Source of the DNA: Hormiphora californensis
Taxonomy: Eukaryota; Ctenophora; Tentaculata; Cydippida; Pleurobrachiidae
Assembly: GCA_020137815.1 (NCBI GenBank)
Contig: CM035360.1
Span: forward strand, 1,826,077 to 1,890,076
Length of the DNA stretch: 64,000 nt
Direction of reading: 5' to 3'
Made by a program: the position numbers and the translations under genes. The notes below the pieces were generated by a model. It was not told the origin of the DNA, did no database searches, and worked only from the letters and a program-made list of their open reading frames with translations. Positions 31,220 through 41,549 of the stretch are shown here, piece by piece (positions within the stretch are counted from its first letter, which is position 1; every line of letters starts with the position of its first letter).

Positions 31220-31430
31220 GGGTAGCGACTGGCTACTTGAAATGGCGGTTAATTTGAAATACCCCCTCTACAGGCCAGCAGGTGCACCAGATTTGGATTT
31301 TAGACATCAGTGGGCTTGATGTGAGTTCTGACTAGCCCACTGATGTCTAAAAATCCAAATCTAGTGTACCTGCTGGCCTGTAGAAGGTTGTTTCAAATTA
31401 GCCGCCATTTCAAATCGCCAGTCGCTACCC
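31220..31430. mobile_element. Foldback MITE with TA target (unit 1 only)
   Basis: GGGTAGCGACTGG and its inverse complement CCAGTCGCTACCC form the ends, flanked by TA. The arms pair over about 95 bp through catcagtgggct/agcccactgatg. Absent from units 2 and 3. Confidence 0.75.
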
Positions 31431-31675
31431 TATACAGCTTTATTTCTTTCCTTGTTTGAAGTTGTACATAAAAATTGTGTTCCTTCTGAAGATGCTAGTT
31501 TGATCGTGCAAATTTTACGTTTACTTTCAAACTGAAACTGTTTTTTCTTCTTGTACTACACCTTCTAACGGTGTTCTCCATAGCAGAGAAATTTCTCTCT
31601 CTTAGTATTTCTATCTATCTCTCTTTTCCCACGGTCGTTAGGGCTAAAGTAAGGTTTGGGGTTAGGGCTGGGGCT

Positions 31676-32196
31676 AGTGGGAGACACTAGCGTGGTAAGC
31701 GCAAAAAAATGCGTGCAACACCAATTTCTTTTTTCAAAAAACACGCAAGAAAAAGTTTTTCAACATCGACTTTTCGCGTTTTTGCTCATAACTCCTGTTC
31801 CTGTTAAGATAAAGACTTCAAACCTTCGCCATTCGATGGGGCTTGAAATTCCCTTTCTAACGGTATGCAAACGATTTCTGTAGCTCATCAGGAACCGGAG
31901 ATATGATCAATTATGATAATACCGAAGGAAACTTACGCGGTTATTATCATAAGTGATCATATCTCCGGTTCCTGTATGAGCTACAGAAATCGTTTGGGTA
32001 CCGTTGGAAAGGGAATTTCAAGCCCCATCGAATGGCGAAGGTTTGAAGTTTTTATCTTATCAGGAACAGGAGTTATGAGCCAAAACGTGAAATGTCGATC
32101 TTGAAAAGCTTTTTCTTGTGTGTTTTTTAAAAAACGAAATTGGTGTGGCGCACATTTTTTTGCTGCGTACCACGTGCACGCTAGTGTCTCCCACTA
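31676..32196. mobile_element. 521-bp foldback element (unit 2 only)
   Basis: AGTGGGAGACACTAGCG and its inverse complement at the ends, with arms pairing almost to the centre near 31930 (gatcatatctccggttcctg). Flanked by ggct on both sides (or TA, ambiguous in the repetitive flank). Unit 1 lacks it. Part of the arm resembles the interior of 25443-25703 (cttatcaggagccagagat). Confidence 0.75.
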
Positions 32197-32605
32197 GGCT
32201 GGGGTTAGGGCTTGACATTTCCTATCAGATAAACTTTGGATTAGCCAAAACGGTTGAGTTAGCCGTTAGACACTGTGTCTATAGCAGAGATGTCAGGCGG
32301 CAGGCCCATCGGCAGGAACTACAGACAGCAGGGGATAATACTGGATCACACCAAGTCGAGTTGTTCCAGTTCAAAGCAAAGGTAGAAATAGAAATAGAAA
32401 ACAGAAATTGAAGCCGAAATATGCGACTGTGGCCTTCTTTGTCCAAGTAAGAAGAGAATATATAGATCGTACATATGACCACCGAGCAAGCATCGTACAC
32501 ACATCGCGAAACCCAGAGATTTGCGAGCATGCACGTAACAGGCCCCCGATGGGGCGGTCATGTGTAACGGTCAAGACCCACTAACACACGCCCTCAAACA
32601 GAAGT

Positions 32606-33892
32606 TCATGGTTGTGTATTGCACGCTTGATCTGATGCCCATGAATCTCTAAGAAGTTTACAGTTCTTGAGGAGTCGGTTAAGATGCAGTGGTGCGATGG
32701 CGAATCTTAGTGACTCAGGGAGTGTATCTCGGATATGGGAGTATGCTGGACATGTGGTGATGACGTGTTCCTCGTTCTCAAGTATTGATTCAGGGAACGG
32801 GAGGTTGTCAAGAAGCCGTCGGTTCGAGTCATCACAGCAAAATCTACAGTGTTTAGGCTGGTTAGATTGTGAGTATCTCGAGGTCTCGATTCTGAGATCG
32901 TGGGCACTGACTCTGATTTTGCTAACCTCCATTCTGTCGGCTCTTTTTATGTTCAAATAATCCTCGAGGCCGTAACTTGATTGAACCGAGTTGTAGAAGT
33001 GCATTTTAGACTGGTTCTGGCGAAGTGATTCCCAGTGGGTAACCATCTGATGTTCCATGGTTTGCCTTGCAGGGCCGTTATCACTATGAAGTTTATTCCA
33101 GAAGGTGTACCAGTCCAGTTCCAGAGTTTTCTGCTCCTTTGCTGCTAGACCTAGAAGTGAGTCTTCATCGCCACACTTGGACATGACCCTGGCAAAGTAT
33201 TGGAGGCATTGGTTCAGTACGGTGATCGAAATTGGTGCTCTACCAGTCTCCCCGTAACAAGCGGTGTTGGTGCTCTTTTTGTGGACCCCAAGTGCCCATT
33301 TGATGAATTTGAGTTGAACTTTTTCGAAGGGGTCCGCGGTTATCCGCTTCATGTACGTTTCACAGTTAGTAGGCGTAGAGTGGAGCACCTTTGCAGATTC
33401 GGAATACGGGAGCCAGATTGGGCAGCTGTATGTGATGATGGGGGTTATTAGAGCGTCAAAAAGCTTGAACGCTGCCCAAGCCGAGAGGGCGTCTCCATTC
33501 ACTGTTTTCCTCAGAAGAAAGACTGCTTTACTCCCTTTGGTGGAGAGGTTAGTAATTGCTGTCTTCATACTTCCGCTGGCAGAGAATACAATTCCCAGAT
33601 AAGTGTACTCTTTTACCGAATCAAGTATTTTACCGAGTAGCTGGAATCCATGGCTGTCCTTCAGAACTCTGCCGGAAGGATTGAAGACTAGGATCTTGGT
33701 CTTTTCTATGTTTATCTCTAACTCCCAGGTGGAAGAGTAATTTCCCAAGATAGAGAGGAGGCTATCCATCGAACTTTTATTGAGTGATAGCAGCACTATG
33801 TCGTCAGCCCATAAGAGGTGGTTGACGTCGACGCCCCCTAGTACTGGAAATAGTCCTTTCACGTTGTATAGGAGTTTGGGTATCCAAATCAA
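32606..33892 (-). mobile_element. LINE 3' fragment with intact 428-aa frame, unit 2
   Basis: Uninterrupted frame starting in the RT palm: VDVNHLLWADDIVLLSLN carries the catalytic ADD, then KTKILVFNPSGRVLKD and YLGIVFSASGSMKTA. The C-terminal Cys patch reads HCRFCCDD followed by ENEEHVITTCPAYSHIRD, typical of LINE polyproteins. RT fingers and endonuclease are absent, so it is inactive by truncation. It is carried passively by the duplication. Confidence 0.85.
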
Positions 33893-34592
33893 TTAGCGGG
33901 TTTGGTTTGGTTAGGGTTGCTCATCTGGGACAGTAAACAGTCACACAGCCAAGTCTCGCCAACCAGCCAAGAAAGCATAGTGCCGAATCGATGCGGATCA
34001 TCCTTTTGCTACCAGATTGTCTTCTGTCTAATGGTCCCAGCCACATCATATACAGTGGCATGGCAGGTAGTATGTGAGATCTGATCCTTAGTGTAATGAT
34101 CTGATCCTGGGTGGGTTGATCTGCGATCCAATCTAATGACGGATATTTTTGGCCTAATCAACATTTTACATGCATGATCAAGTTTAACCCCTTTTCGCAT
34201 CATGATATAGTAAACAATGTTTACTAAACATGTTAACTCCGTCCTGCCTTATAATAGGGGCAATAGATTTTAAGTTGGGAAGAGGGGTCAGCCTTACCAC
34301 TAGAACACTGAAAATTTAGAATTTATTCTTCCAAACTTTTCTGCCACTTTTATGTTCTTCATCCCTTGATCTTTTGTTCCTCTGAATGACGTTACTAACA
34401 CCTCGTCGCTCAAGCACCTACTAGTATGCTAAGGTGTTGAATTCCAGTCTTGAATCTCGAATCTACCGCGTGGGCCAATAAAAAGGGAGGGTCTAAAATC
34501 TTAAATTTCTCTGTAGCTAACCTCTCGTGACACTTTCTCAATCCAGTGTTCTACCACAAACTTCGCTATGTTTTTGTAGCAGCTAAAATGAG
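33893..34592 (+). promoter_or_regulatory. 5' flank of LDLa-GPCR copy 2
   Basis: Intact reference for the insertion site used in unit 3 (gaatttattcttcc near 34319). Compared with unit 1 it has additional sequence around taccgcgtgggccaataaaa. The same two-codon upstream ORF precedes the ATG. Confidence 0.45.
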
Positions 34593-37500
34593 ATGACTCT
34601 CTTTGTTTTCGTGTGTTACGTAGTTGTCGTCGCTAGAGGACTTTTCGATGATAACGATGGTGGGTGTCCGATAGCAGTCGACAATGGGTTTTTGGTTAGG
34701 TCATGCCAAGACCAAGAAGTTTCATCCTGGGATGGCTTTCTTATGAAATGCCTTAACTCTTCCACCATGTACTACAAAAAGTTTACATTTGACATTTCCG
34801 ACAGAAAAATGAAATCCTATGTAACGACTTTGTGCCCTAACGATTCTATCCAGTATCAGGCTTGCGGAAGTGGCAGTTTCGTGCCCTTGTACGATCCCGC
34901 TATAAACCTCTTCCAAACATCCCCCGTGTGTGGGAAGTTGTGTTACGAACATGACATGGATATGTACGGGTTTCACATGTCATCTCAAACATGTCCCGGG
35001 GCTCATAATTATAGTCATGGTCGAGTTAGGAAAACCATCTCCACCGTTGAGGGCGACATTATTACGATCTTGATTAAAGAAGGAGGCATATGTGACGGTC
35101 GTTGTGATGAAGTGGAGCTGGAAGGAAACATAGCGGCACCTACGTTGACATGTGTTGATGAAAAATCTTGTAATGGATATAATTATGGGGCTGTGGCTAA
35201 GCAAGAATATGGTTATGTCTTTACTCCCTTCAACGATTTACTCGAACTGATTTCTCTCTCTGTGATAAAGCCTAAGAATAACATGAACACTTGTTCTGAT
35301 TTTCCGCTTCATAACGCATCACGTTGCTTTATTCCCTTACCACACTCAACTATATATCTATGTAGTTATGTTGGTGTATCTTATTGTCATGACGGTTTAG
35401 ACCAGACAAACTGTTCGGATCCAGCAAAGATTGCCGGTTCGTGCCTTATCGGCGGATATCTCTCTACAGTTTCCGTTTATATTCTCTGTCAGGAGAAGTC
35501 AATGTTGTGTGATGATGATATGCACAAAAAGTGCCCAACGATTAACCGGTATTGCACCATTCATAAGCATCAGTTATGCAATGGGCAAGATGACTGTGCT
35601 ATGGGTGCAGATGAGCGGAAGGCGACGTGTCTTAAGCTCACCCAACGATCGTGTGTTCGTAGTTTTAGCCAAAATCAGGGTATTCTTAGGATTCCAGTGG
35701 ACTGGGTCCAGGATGGAGATGTAGACTGTCTTGACGGGATAGATGAAAAGGCTAACTGGCAAACGTGCGGCAAAGGCATCAGGAGGACAATTAAATGGTC
35801 GACTAAGAAATGTACCAATGTCTTCCTCTGCAAACATAACATGGAAAATTTTTTAGAGGCCACCCTTTTATGTTCCTTTCCCTCAAACTGTGACGAAGAA
35901 GTGTGCCGCATGGCTAAAAGCAGGCCACAAATATCAAAACAGATGCTAAGCACCAGCCTAACAGAAGGAATAAAACTCAAGAGTTCAGTTTGCACAAAAG
36001 GCATTCAATCTATCCTTCTTCTCACAGACCAAATTTGTCGATCTAAAACGTTCCATCATCCCTTCCATCTGTTCTTCGGTAAAAACTTTACAACCAAATT
36101 AGTTTTTCCGACTACAAAACGCGATTGTAGGTACTTGTACGGTGAAGCATATGTGTTTTACAGCTGTTCAGGACTTTGCTACAACACACCGTGTCCCTTG
36201 AAAAGACCCATCCTTCATAACACTTGTAGCAACCTCAGAAACACCTTTTATTCTCTCAACTTCGAGCTTGGCTCAATTACCGTTGTACAAAAGTCTCGTG
36301 AACGGTTCCACAACAACTTCTTTGTTTGTAAAAACACAAAATGCGTCCTGTTTGAGAAGGTGTGCGATCTTGTTGATGACTGTGGGGACAGGTCCGACGA
36401 GGAGGAATGTACGAACAACTTCCAGTGTTCTGATAAGTCCGGATTCTTAGCTTTGAGTCAGAAGTGTGATGGAAAGATTGACTGCAAGGACTTCTCTGAT
36501 GAATGTAATGAGAGTTGTAGGAGGAAAGCTGTAAACAGTAATGCCATTTTGGGAGTTGCCTTTGTCATGGGAATTACAGGGTTCGTTTTTGGAATTGGTG
36601 GACTTATTAAGAACACCAAACAGAAGTCGGAAAAGAGTGGCGAATTCATCAATCAAGCCATGGTCCTGATGATTTCGTTTGGAGATCTACTGACATCTGT
36701 TTATCTCCTTACCCTCACTATAATCCACTGGATCCACGGTTCCGGGTTCTGTGAGTATCAAATTGAATGGATTAGTGGAGCCCCTTGTACCATCATTGGA
36801 GTTTTGAATAGCATTGGATCATCCATTTCTTCACTTGTGATGGCCTTAGCCAGCTGCTTCCGACTCCATGGTACAGTAATGGCCCTTCGATACCGCCGTT
36901 CAAAGAAGGTTACTCTGAAGCTGAAGATAAATTTAGGTGTATTACTCGCGGTTGTCACATCGATATCTTTAGCAGTATCTACTTTTCCATTGTTCGACAC
37001 TTTCAATGAATGGTTTGTCAATGGACTAGTCTTTGAAAGAGGCTTTACACTTTTTCTTGGAGTGATGGATAAAAGTCAACTGCTGAAGATTGTTCGGGGT
37101 TACTATGGAAGCCACGAAACCAGACGAAGTCAGTCTGACAACACTGTGTCTTGGAACACATATCAAGAAATGATTTCTGAGATGTTTTCCCAGGATTATG
37201 ATCCGGTAAGGGGCAAAAGGCTGTCTTTCTACGGTAACGACCCAGTGTGTATGTTTAAGGCATTTGTCCTGTCGGATGACCCACAAATCATTTTCGTATG
37301 GGCATACCTCAGCTTCCATTTTCTCTGCTTTTTATGTGTAGCGATATGCCATGGGATGATTGCAGTTCTCGTTAAAAGATCACATATCCAAAGTACCAGG
37401 ACGTCCAGCTCACTCAATTGCAATGTCTCTTTGATCTGCCTAACTGATTTTTGCTGCTGGATGCCCTTCCTTATCTGCTGCATCCTCCACACAGCTGAGG

Positions 37501-38018
37501 TTGTTGATATGTCACCGTGGTACCAGATCTTCTCCCTTAACATTCTCCCCCTCAACTCTGTACTGAATCCCGTTTTGTGCAGTGGTGTAGTAGCAACGAT
37601 TTGGAACTACTTTAATAGTGACCAAAATGCTGATGGCGCTCGTGATGTCGCTTCTGAAGATGCTCCTGAAGATGCTCCTGATGTCGCTTCTGAAGATGCT
37701 CCTGAAGATGCTCCTGATGTTGCTCCTGATGTTGCTCCTGAAAATGTTTCTGAAGATGCTACTTATTTTGCTCCTGTAGATTTTCACGATCTCCCTCCTG
37801 ATGTCACTTCTGAAGATGCTCCTGATGTTGCTTCTGAAGATGCTCCTGATGTTGCTCCTGAAGATGCTCCTAAAGATGCTACTGACGTTGCTCCTGAAAA
37901 TGTTTCTGAAGATGCTACTTATTTTGCTCCTGTAGACTTTCACGATCTCCCTCCTGATGTCGCTTCTGAAGATGCTCCTGAAGATGCTCCTAATGTTTCC
38001 CCTTATTTATGCTCCTGA
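34593..38018 (+). CDS. LDLa-repeat class A GPCR, copy 2 (1141 aa)
   Basis: Intronless and full length, with the same signal peptide, LDLa motifs and seven membrane segments as copy 1. It differs from copy 1 at scattered residues, for example LISLSVIKPKNNMNTCSDF in the ectodomain and YYGSHE before TM6. The NPxxY motif is NPVLCS, with Tyr replaced by Cys. The cytoplasmic tail is about 140 residues, twice that of copy 1. It consists of acidic SEDAPEDAPDVA repeats with a doubled longer block, ENVSEDATYFAPVDFHDLPP. Loss of the NPxxY Tyr may alter activation or internalisation (inference). Confidence 0.85.
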   Translation: MTLFVFVCYVVVVARGLFDDNDGGCPIAVDNGFLVRSCQDQEVSSWDGFLMKCLNSSTMYYKKFTFDISDRKMKSYVTTLCPNDSIQYQACGSGSFVPLYDPAINLFQTSPVCGKLCYEHDMDMYGFHMSSQTCPGAHNYSHGRVRKTISTVEGDIITILIKEGGICDGRCDEVELEGNIAAPTLTCVDEKSCNGYNYGAVAKQEYGYVFTPFNDLLELISLSVIKPKNNMNTCSDFPLHNASRCFIPLPHSTIYLCSYVGVSYCHDGLDQTNCSDPAKIAGSCLIGGYLSTVSVYILCQEKSMLCDDDMHKKCPTINRYCTIHKHQLCNGQDDCAMGADERKATCLKLTQRSCVRSFSQNQGILRIPVDWVQDGDVDCLDGIDEKANWQTCGKGIRRTIKWSTKKCTNVFLCKHNMENFLEATLLCSFPSNCDEEVCRMAKSRPQISKQMLSTSLTEGIKLKSSVCTKGIQSILLLTDQICRSKTFHHPFHLFFGKNFTTKLVFPTTKRDCRYLYGEAYVFYSCSGLCYNTPCPLKRPILHNTCSNLRNTFYSLNFELGSITVVQKSRERFHNNFFVCKNTKCVLFEKVCDLVDDCGDRSDEEECTNNFQCSDKSGFLALSQKCDGKIDCKDFSDECNESCRRKAVNSNAILGVAFVMGITGFVFGIGGLIKNTKQKSEKSGEFINQAMVLMISFGDLLTSVYLLTLTIIHWIHGSGFCEYQIEWISGAPCTIIGVLNSIGSSISSLVMALASCFRLHGTVMALRYRRSKKVTLKLKINLGVLLAVVTSISLAVSTFPLFDTFNEWFVNGLVFERGFTLFLGVMDKSQLLKIVRGYYGSHETRRSQSDNTVSWNTYQEMISEMFSQDYDPVRGKRLSFYGNDPVCMFKAFVLSDDPQIIFVWAYLSFHFLCFLCVAICHGMIAVLVKRSHIQSTRTSSSLNCNVSLICLTDFCCWMPFLICCILHTAEVVDMSPWYQIFSLNILPLNSVLNPVLCSGVVATIWNYFNSDQNADGARDVASEDAPEDAPDVASEDAPEDAPDVAPDVAPENVSEDATYFAPVDFHDLPPDVTSEDAPDVASEDAPDVAPEDAPKDATDVAPENVSEDATYFAPVDFHDLPPDVASEDAPEDAPNVSPYLCS
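37640..38010 (+). repeat. Coding minisatellite in the GPCR tail (copy 2)
   Basis: Short units of the type gatgctcctgaagatgctcc and a duplicated block of about 165 bp (gctacttattttgctcctgt at about 37760 and 37911). The minus-strand frame rich in FRS is an artefact of this repeat. Confidence 0.85.
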
Positions 38019-38744
38019 TGTCCCGTTTGAAGATGCTGATATCGCCCCTGGAAGTTATCAACGGTGATGCATTTCTGCTAAAAGCCCCGAATCATTACCT
38101 TACCTACAGTTCCCGAACAGGTTCCGACTCACGAATGAACAGCAAAACAATCACGTATAGCCTGAGAATGGTTCAGTGGACACATTAGACTCTAAGCTTT
38201 GTTCTTTTGATTTGAATGTGCGGAGCAAGGAAACAGTGCCAAGCGACTAACTTTTGATATGCTTGATTTTTTTCCTTGTTTGAAGTTACATAAAAATTGC
38301 TTTCTTTCTGAAGATGCTTTGATTGTGCAAATTTTACGTTTACTTTCAAACTGAAACTGTTTTTTCTTCTTGTACTACACCTTCTAACGGTGTTCTCCAT
38401 AGCAGAGTTCACCCAAGTCCAAAATTTCGAACTGATATCATCCGATTTAGAAAACACGGAATCATGGTGTTTCTAGTTTTTCAAGAACCGAAAATAAAAC
38501 ATTCAAATCAGCAAGTGTTTGGCTTGGTTTTGGTTAAGTGGTTTACCTGATTTATCCCCCAGTCTGAAACAATCACAATACACTGCAGTGGCCATTTTAT
38601 TTGAGTCTGCTCACTCTCCTCTTAAAAATTCTTTCAACAAGCACACTCACACAGCTGTATCATGGAGAAGTTTAAAATTAAGAGTCAATCATTACATATT
38701 TAAAATGTTCTATAATATCTCGCTCAAAAATCAAACATTCTCTT
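38019..38744. other. 3' flanks of convergent receptor genes, unit 2
   Basis: Shared with unit 3 (44941-45661) apart from small indels near 38608 and 38626. No gene. Confidence 0.5.
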
Positions 38745-39353
38745 TCACATCTTTGTGTCTGTTGTCGTGACAGTTTCTGCTGGTGAAACCGTGAATCTTC
38801 GTGCCGTTTTTCGCAAAGAGGAAGATCTCTGTACCGTACTTTCAGGCATCTTGAAAATCTTTGGACTGAGGGCAGCATAAACTACCCCGTTGTACAGCGA
38901 CAAACCTACGGGCATACACACGGTAAAGAGGAAGTTAGGAAGTAACATTTCTGAGACATCGTGGGTGAAGGACTCTGTAAGGTGCATCTTCACACTGGCT
39001 AGGTATACGATAACATAGATCAAACTGCCCAGATTAGTCACCAGTACTTTAACACTGGTCCGGGGTTTAACACGACAAACAGCGCTACTGTTTGATCGTT
39101 TTAACAGGTGTCCAATGGTCAGGACTGATGTGATGAAGGCCAACACTTGGAGTCCAACACTGGGAAGGAGAATGTGGGAGTGGGAAACGGGACCGTTTTC
39201 ACTTATTGTCGTTACAGTCTGAATATAGGCTACATATCTTAACTTCGGACCGGCCGATAGTATAATGTACCCCATAAGTCCAATGACATAACCCACGAAC
39301 AGGCAGATAGGTACTATCATGTACTTGCGTCCCAGGTGCGAAAACGGAACCGT
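38745..39353 (-). pseudogene. Truncated rhodopsin-like GPCR at the duplication junction
   Basis: The 3' two-thirds of the gene at 45662-46666, nearly identical, beginning within the region before TM4 (HLGRKYMIVPICLFVGYVIG) and running to the same stop. The 5' part is missing because the duplication breakpoint falls at about 39353. An internal ATG (39320) could start 191 residues with only four membrane segments, so it is probably non-functional. Confidence 0.85.
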
Positions 39354-39396
39354 CCCTTTGATAGAGTGGGGGTTATGCTAGACGTCTGGGGTAGGG

Positions 39397-39906
39397 GAGC
39401 ACCTTTGCAGATTCGGAATACGGGAGCCAGATTGGGCAGCTGTATGTGATGATGGGGGTTATTAGAGCGTCAAAAAGCTTGAACGCTGCCCAAGCCGAGA
39501 GGGCGTCTCCATTCACTGTTTTCCTCAGAAGAAAGACTGCTTTACTCCCTTTGGTGGAGAGGTTAGTAATTGCTGTCTTCATACTTCCGCTGGCAGAGAA
39601 TACAATTCCCAGATAAGTGTACTCTTTTACCGAATCAAGTATTTTACCGAGTAGCTGGAATCCATGGCTGTCCTTCAGAACTCTGCCGGAAGGATTGAAG
39701 ACTAGGATCTTGGTCTTTTCTATGTTTATCTCTAACTCCCAGGTGGAAGAGTAATTTCCCAAGATAGAGAGGAGGCTATCCATCGAACTTTTATTGAGTG
39801 ATAGCAGCACTATGTCGTCAGCCCATAAGAGGTGGTTGACGTCGACGCCCCCTAGTACTGGAAATAGTCCTTTCACGTTGTATAGGAGTTTGGGTATCCA
39901 AATCAA
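39397..39906 (-). mobile_element. LINE fragment cut by the duplication breakpoint, unit 3
   Basis: Identical to the upstream part of 32606-33892 (ADDIVLLSLN to IWLPYSESAKV), ending at 39397 where the unit junction lies. Confidence 0.85.
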
Positions 39907-40736
39907 TTAGCGGGTTTGGTTTGGTTAGGGTTGCTCATCTGGGACAGTAAACAGTCACACAGCCAAGTCTCGCCAACCAGCCAAGAAAGCATAGTGCCGA
40001 ATCGATGCGGATCATCCTTTTGCTACCAGATTGTCTTCTGTCTAATGGTCCCAGCCACATCATATACAGTGGCATGGCAGGTAGTATGTGAGATCTGATC
40101 CTTAGTGTAATGATCTGATCCTGGGTGGGTTGATCTGCGATCCAATCTAATGACGGATATTTTTGGCCTAATCAACATTTTACATGCATGATCAAGTTTA
40201 ACCCCTTTTCGCATCATGATATAGTAAACAATGTTTACTAAACATGTTAACTCCGTCCTGCCTTATAATAGGGGCAATAGATTTTAAGTTGGGAAGAGGG
40301 GTCAGCCTTACCACTAGAACACTGAAAATTTAGAATTTATGCTGTTGTTTTTAATTTGTATAAACTGCTCGCCGGCTAACCCCGTGCTAGAGCTCTCTGT
40401 TGATCTCGGACCAAGGGACAGGATATCTATCTTGTCATCAATCTACTAAACTCGCTATAATGCAATGCTCCCTCAATTTATTTGTGGTAGAGCTCTCTTG
40501 TGGATCTGAGGACACGTACGACGTCTGGTTTTGAGGAACAATGATCAAAATGGAATACAGATTACACACTCCAAGAAAGGGAAATGGTTGACGTACTTTG
40601 AAACTGGGGAATCTAGAGGTCCAAGATACGAAGATGTGACGTGAAATGGAGCTACTAATTCTAACTAGGAACGTTTGACTGACTGGTTTTATGAAGGAGT
40701 CATACTTTATCCCAATTCATTCTCATTTTGATCTTT

Positions 40737-40790
40737 GTCTACTGATGATTGGTGCCTCCTCGTGGGGCACCATGAAACATGTGTATAGAC
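40737..40790 (+). ncRNA. Type I hammerhead ribozyme, monomer 1
   Basis: Helix I gtcta/tagac. Core CTGATGA (40742-40748). Helix II of nine pairs, tggtgcctc/ggggcacca, with loop ctcgt. GAAA (40774-40777). Minimal helix III C-atgt-G. Cleavage triplet GTA, predicted cut between 40785 and 40786. The only core oddity is a T opposite T at the base of helix II. Confidence 0.88.
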
Positions 40791-41196
40791 CTTAAAAACT
40801 GCTGTTGTTTTTAATTTGTATAAACTGCTCGCCGGCTAACCCCGTGCTAGAGCTCTCTGTTGATCTCGGACCAAGGGACAGGATATCTATCTTGTCATCA
40901 ATCTACTAAACTCGCTATAATGCAATGCTCCCTCAATTTATTTGTGGTAGAGCTCTCTTGTGGATCTGAGGACACGTACGACGTCTGGTTTTGAGGAACA
41001 ATGATCAAAATGGAATACAGATTACACACTCCAAGAAAGGGAAATGGTTGACGTACTTTGAAACTGGGGAATCTAGAGGTCCAAGATACGAAGATGTGAC
41101 GTGAAATGGAGCTACTAATTCTAACTAGGAACGTTTGACTGACTGGTTTTATGAAGGAGTCATACTTTATCCCAATTCATTCTCATTTTGATCTTT

Positions 41197-41250
41197 GTCT
41201 ACTGATGATTGGTGCCTCCTCGTGGGGCACCATGAAACATGTGTATAGAC
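41197..41250 (+). ncRNA. Type I hammerhead ribozyme, monomer 2
   Basis: Identical to the first hammerhead, exactly 460 bases downstream. Predicted cut after 41245. Cutting at both sites would release a 460-nt linear monomer able to circularise. Confidence 0.88.
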
Positions 41251-41549
41251 CTTAAAAACTGCTGTTGTTTTTAATTTGTATGAATTTATTCTTCCAAACT
41301 TTTCTGCCACTTTTATGTTCTTCATCCCTTGATCTTTTGTTCCTCTGAATGACGTTACTAACACCTCGTCGCTCAAGCACCTACTAGTATGCTAAGGTGT
41401 TGAATTCCAGTCTTGAATCTCGAATCTACCGCGTGGGCCAATAAAAAGGGAGGGTCTAAAATCTTAAATTTCTCTGTAGCTAACCTCTCGTGACACTTTC
41501 TCAAGCCAGTGTTCTACCACAAACTTCGCTATGTTTTTGTAGCAGCTAA

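Larger units (their letters stand above)
25097..31596. repeat. Segmental duplication, unit 1
   Basis: Matches unit 2 from gttagggctaaagtaaggtt (25101 and 31638) through the LINE fragment and the receptor gene to ccatagcagag (31596). Unit-specific insertions are the MITEs 25443-25703 and 31220-31430. A 40-bp CT-rich filler separates it from unit 2. Confidence 0.85.
31637..39353. repeat. Segmental duplication, unit 2
   Basis: Runs from the TTAGGG-like start through LINE fragment, LDLa-GPCR copy 2 and a truncated minus-strand GPCR ending at gtgcgaaaacgga (39351). From about 33383 onward it is nearly identical to unit 3. The junction with unit 3 is about 43 bp of unmatched filler (39354-39396). 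Confidence 0.85.
40341..41281 (+). mobile_element. Metazoan retrozyme: dimeric hammerhead-ribozyme retroelement
   Basis: Two direct 460-bp monomers (40341-40800 and 40801-41260) plus the first 21 bp of a third (gctgttgtttttaatttgta). It is flanked by an 8-bp direct repeat, gaatttat (40333-40340 and 41282-41289). Unit 2 holds the empty site with one gaatttat. Each monomer has a complete type I hammerhead. No protein is encoded. Small tandem elements with type I hammerheads and target duplications match the published description of non-autonomous metazoan retrozymes, which move through circular RNA. Mobilising machinery must come from elsewhere. Confidence 0.88.

Noticed and set aside
37512-37943. 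Minus-strand frame rich in FRSNIRS repeats (also 44434-44865)
   Set aside because: Exact antisense shadow of the receptor's tail minisatellite; no independent coding support.
38745-39320. 191-aa GPCR as a functional short receptor
   Set aside because: Begins after the first three membrane segments at a duplication breakpoint; a truncated copy of 45662-46666.
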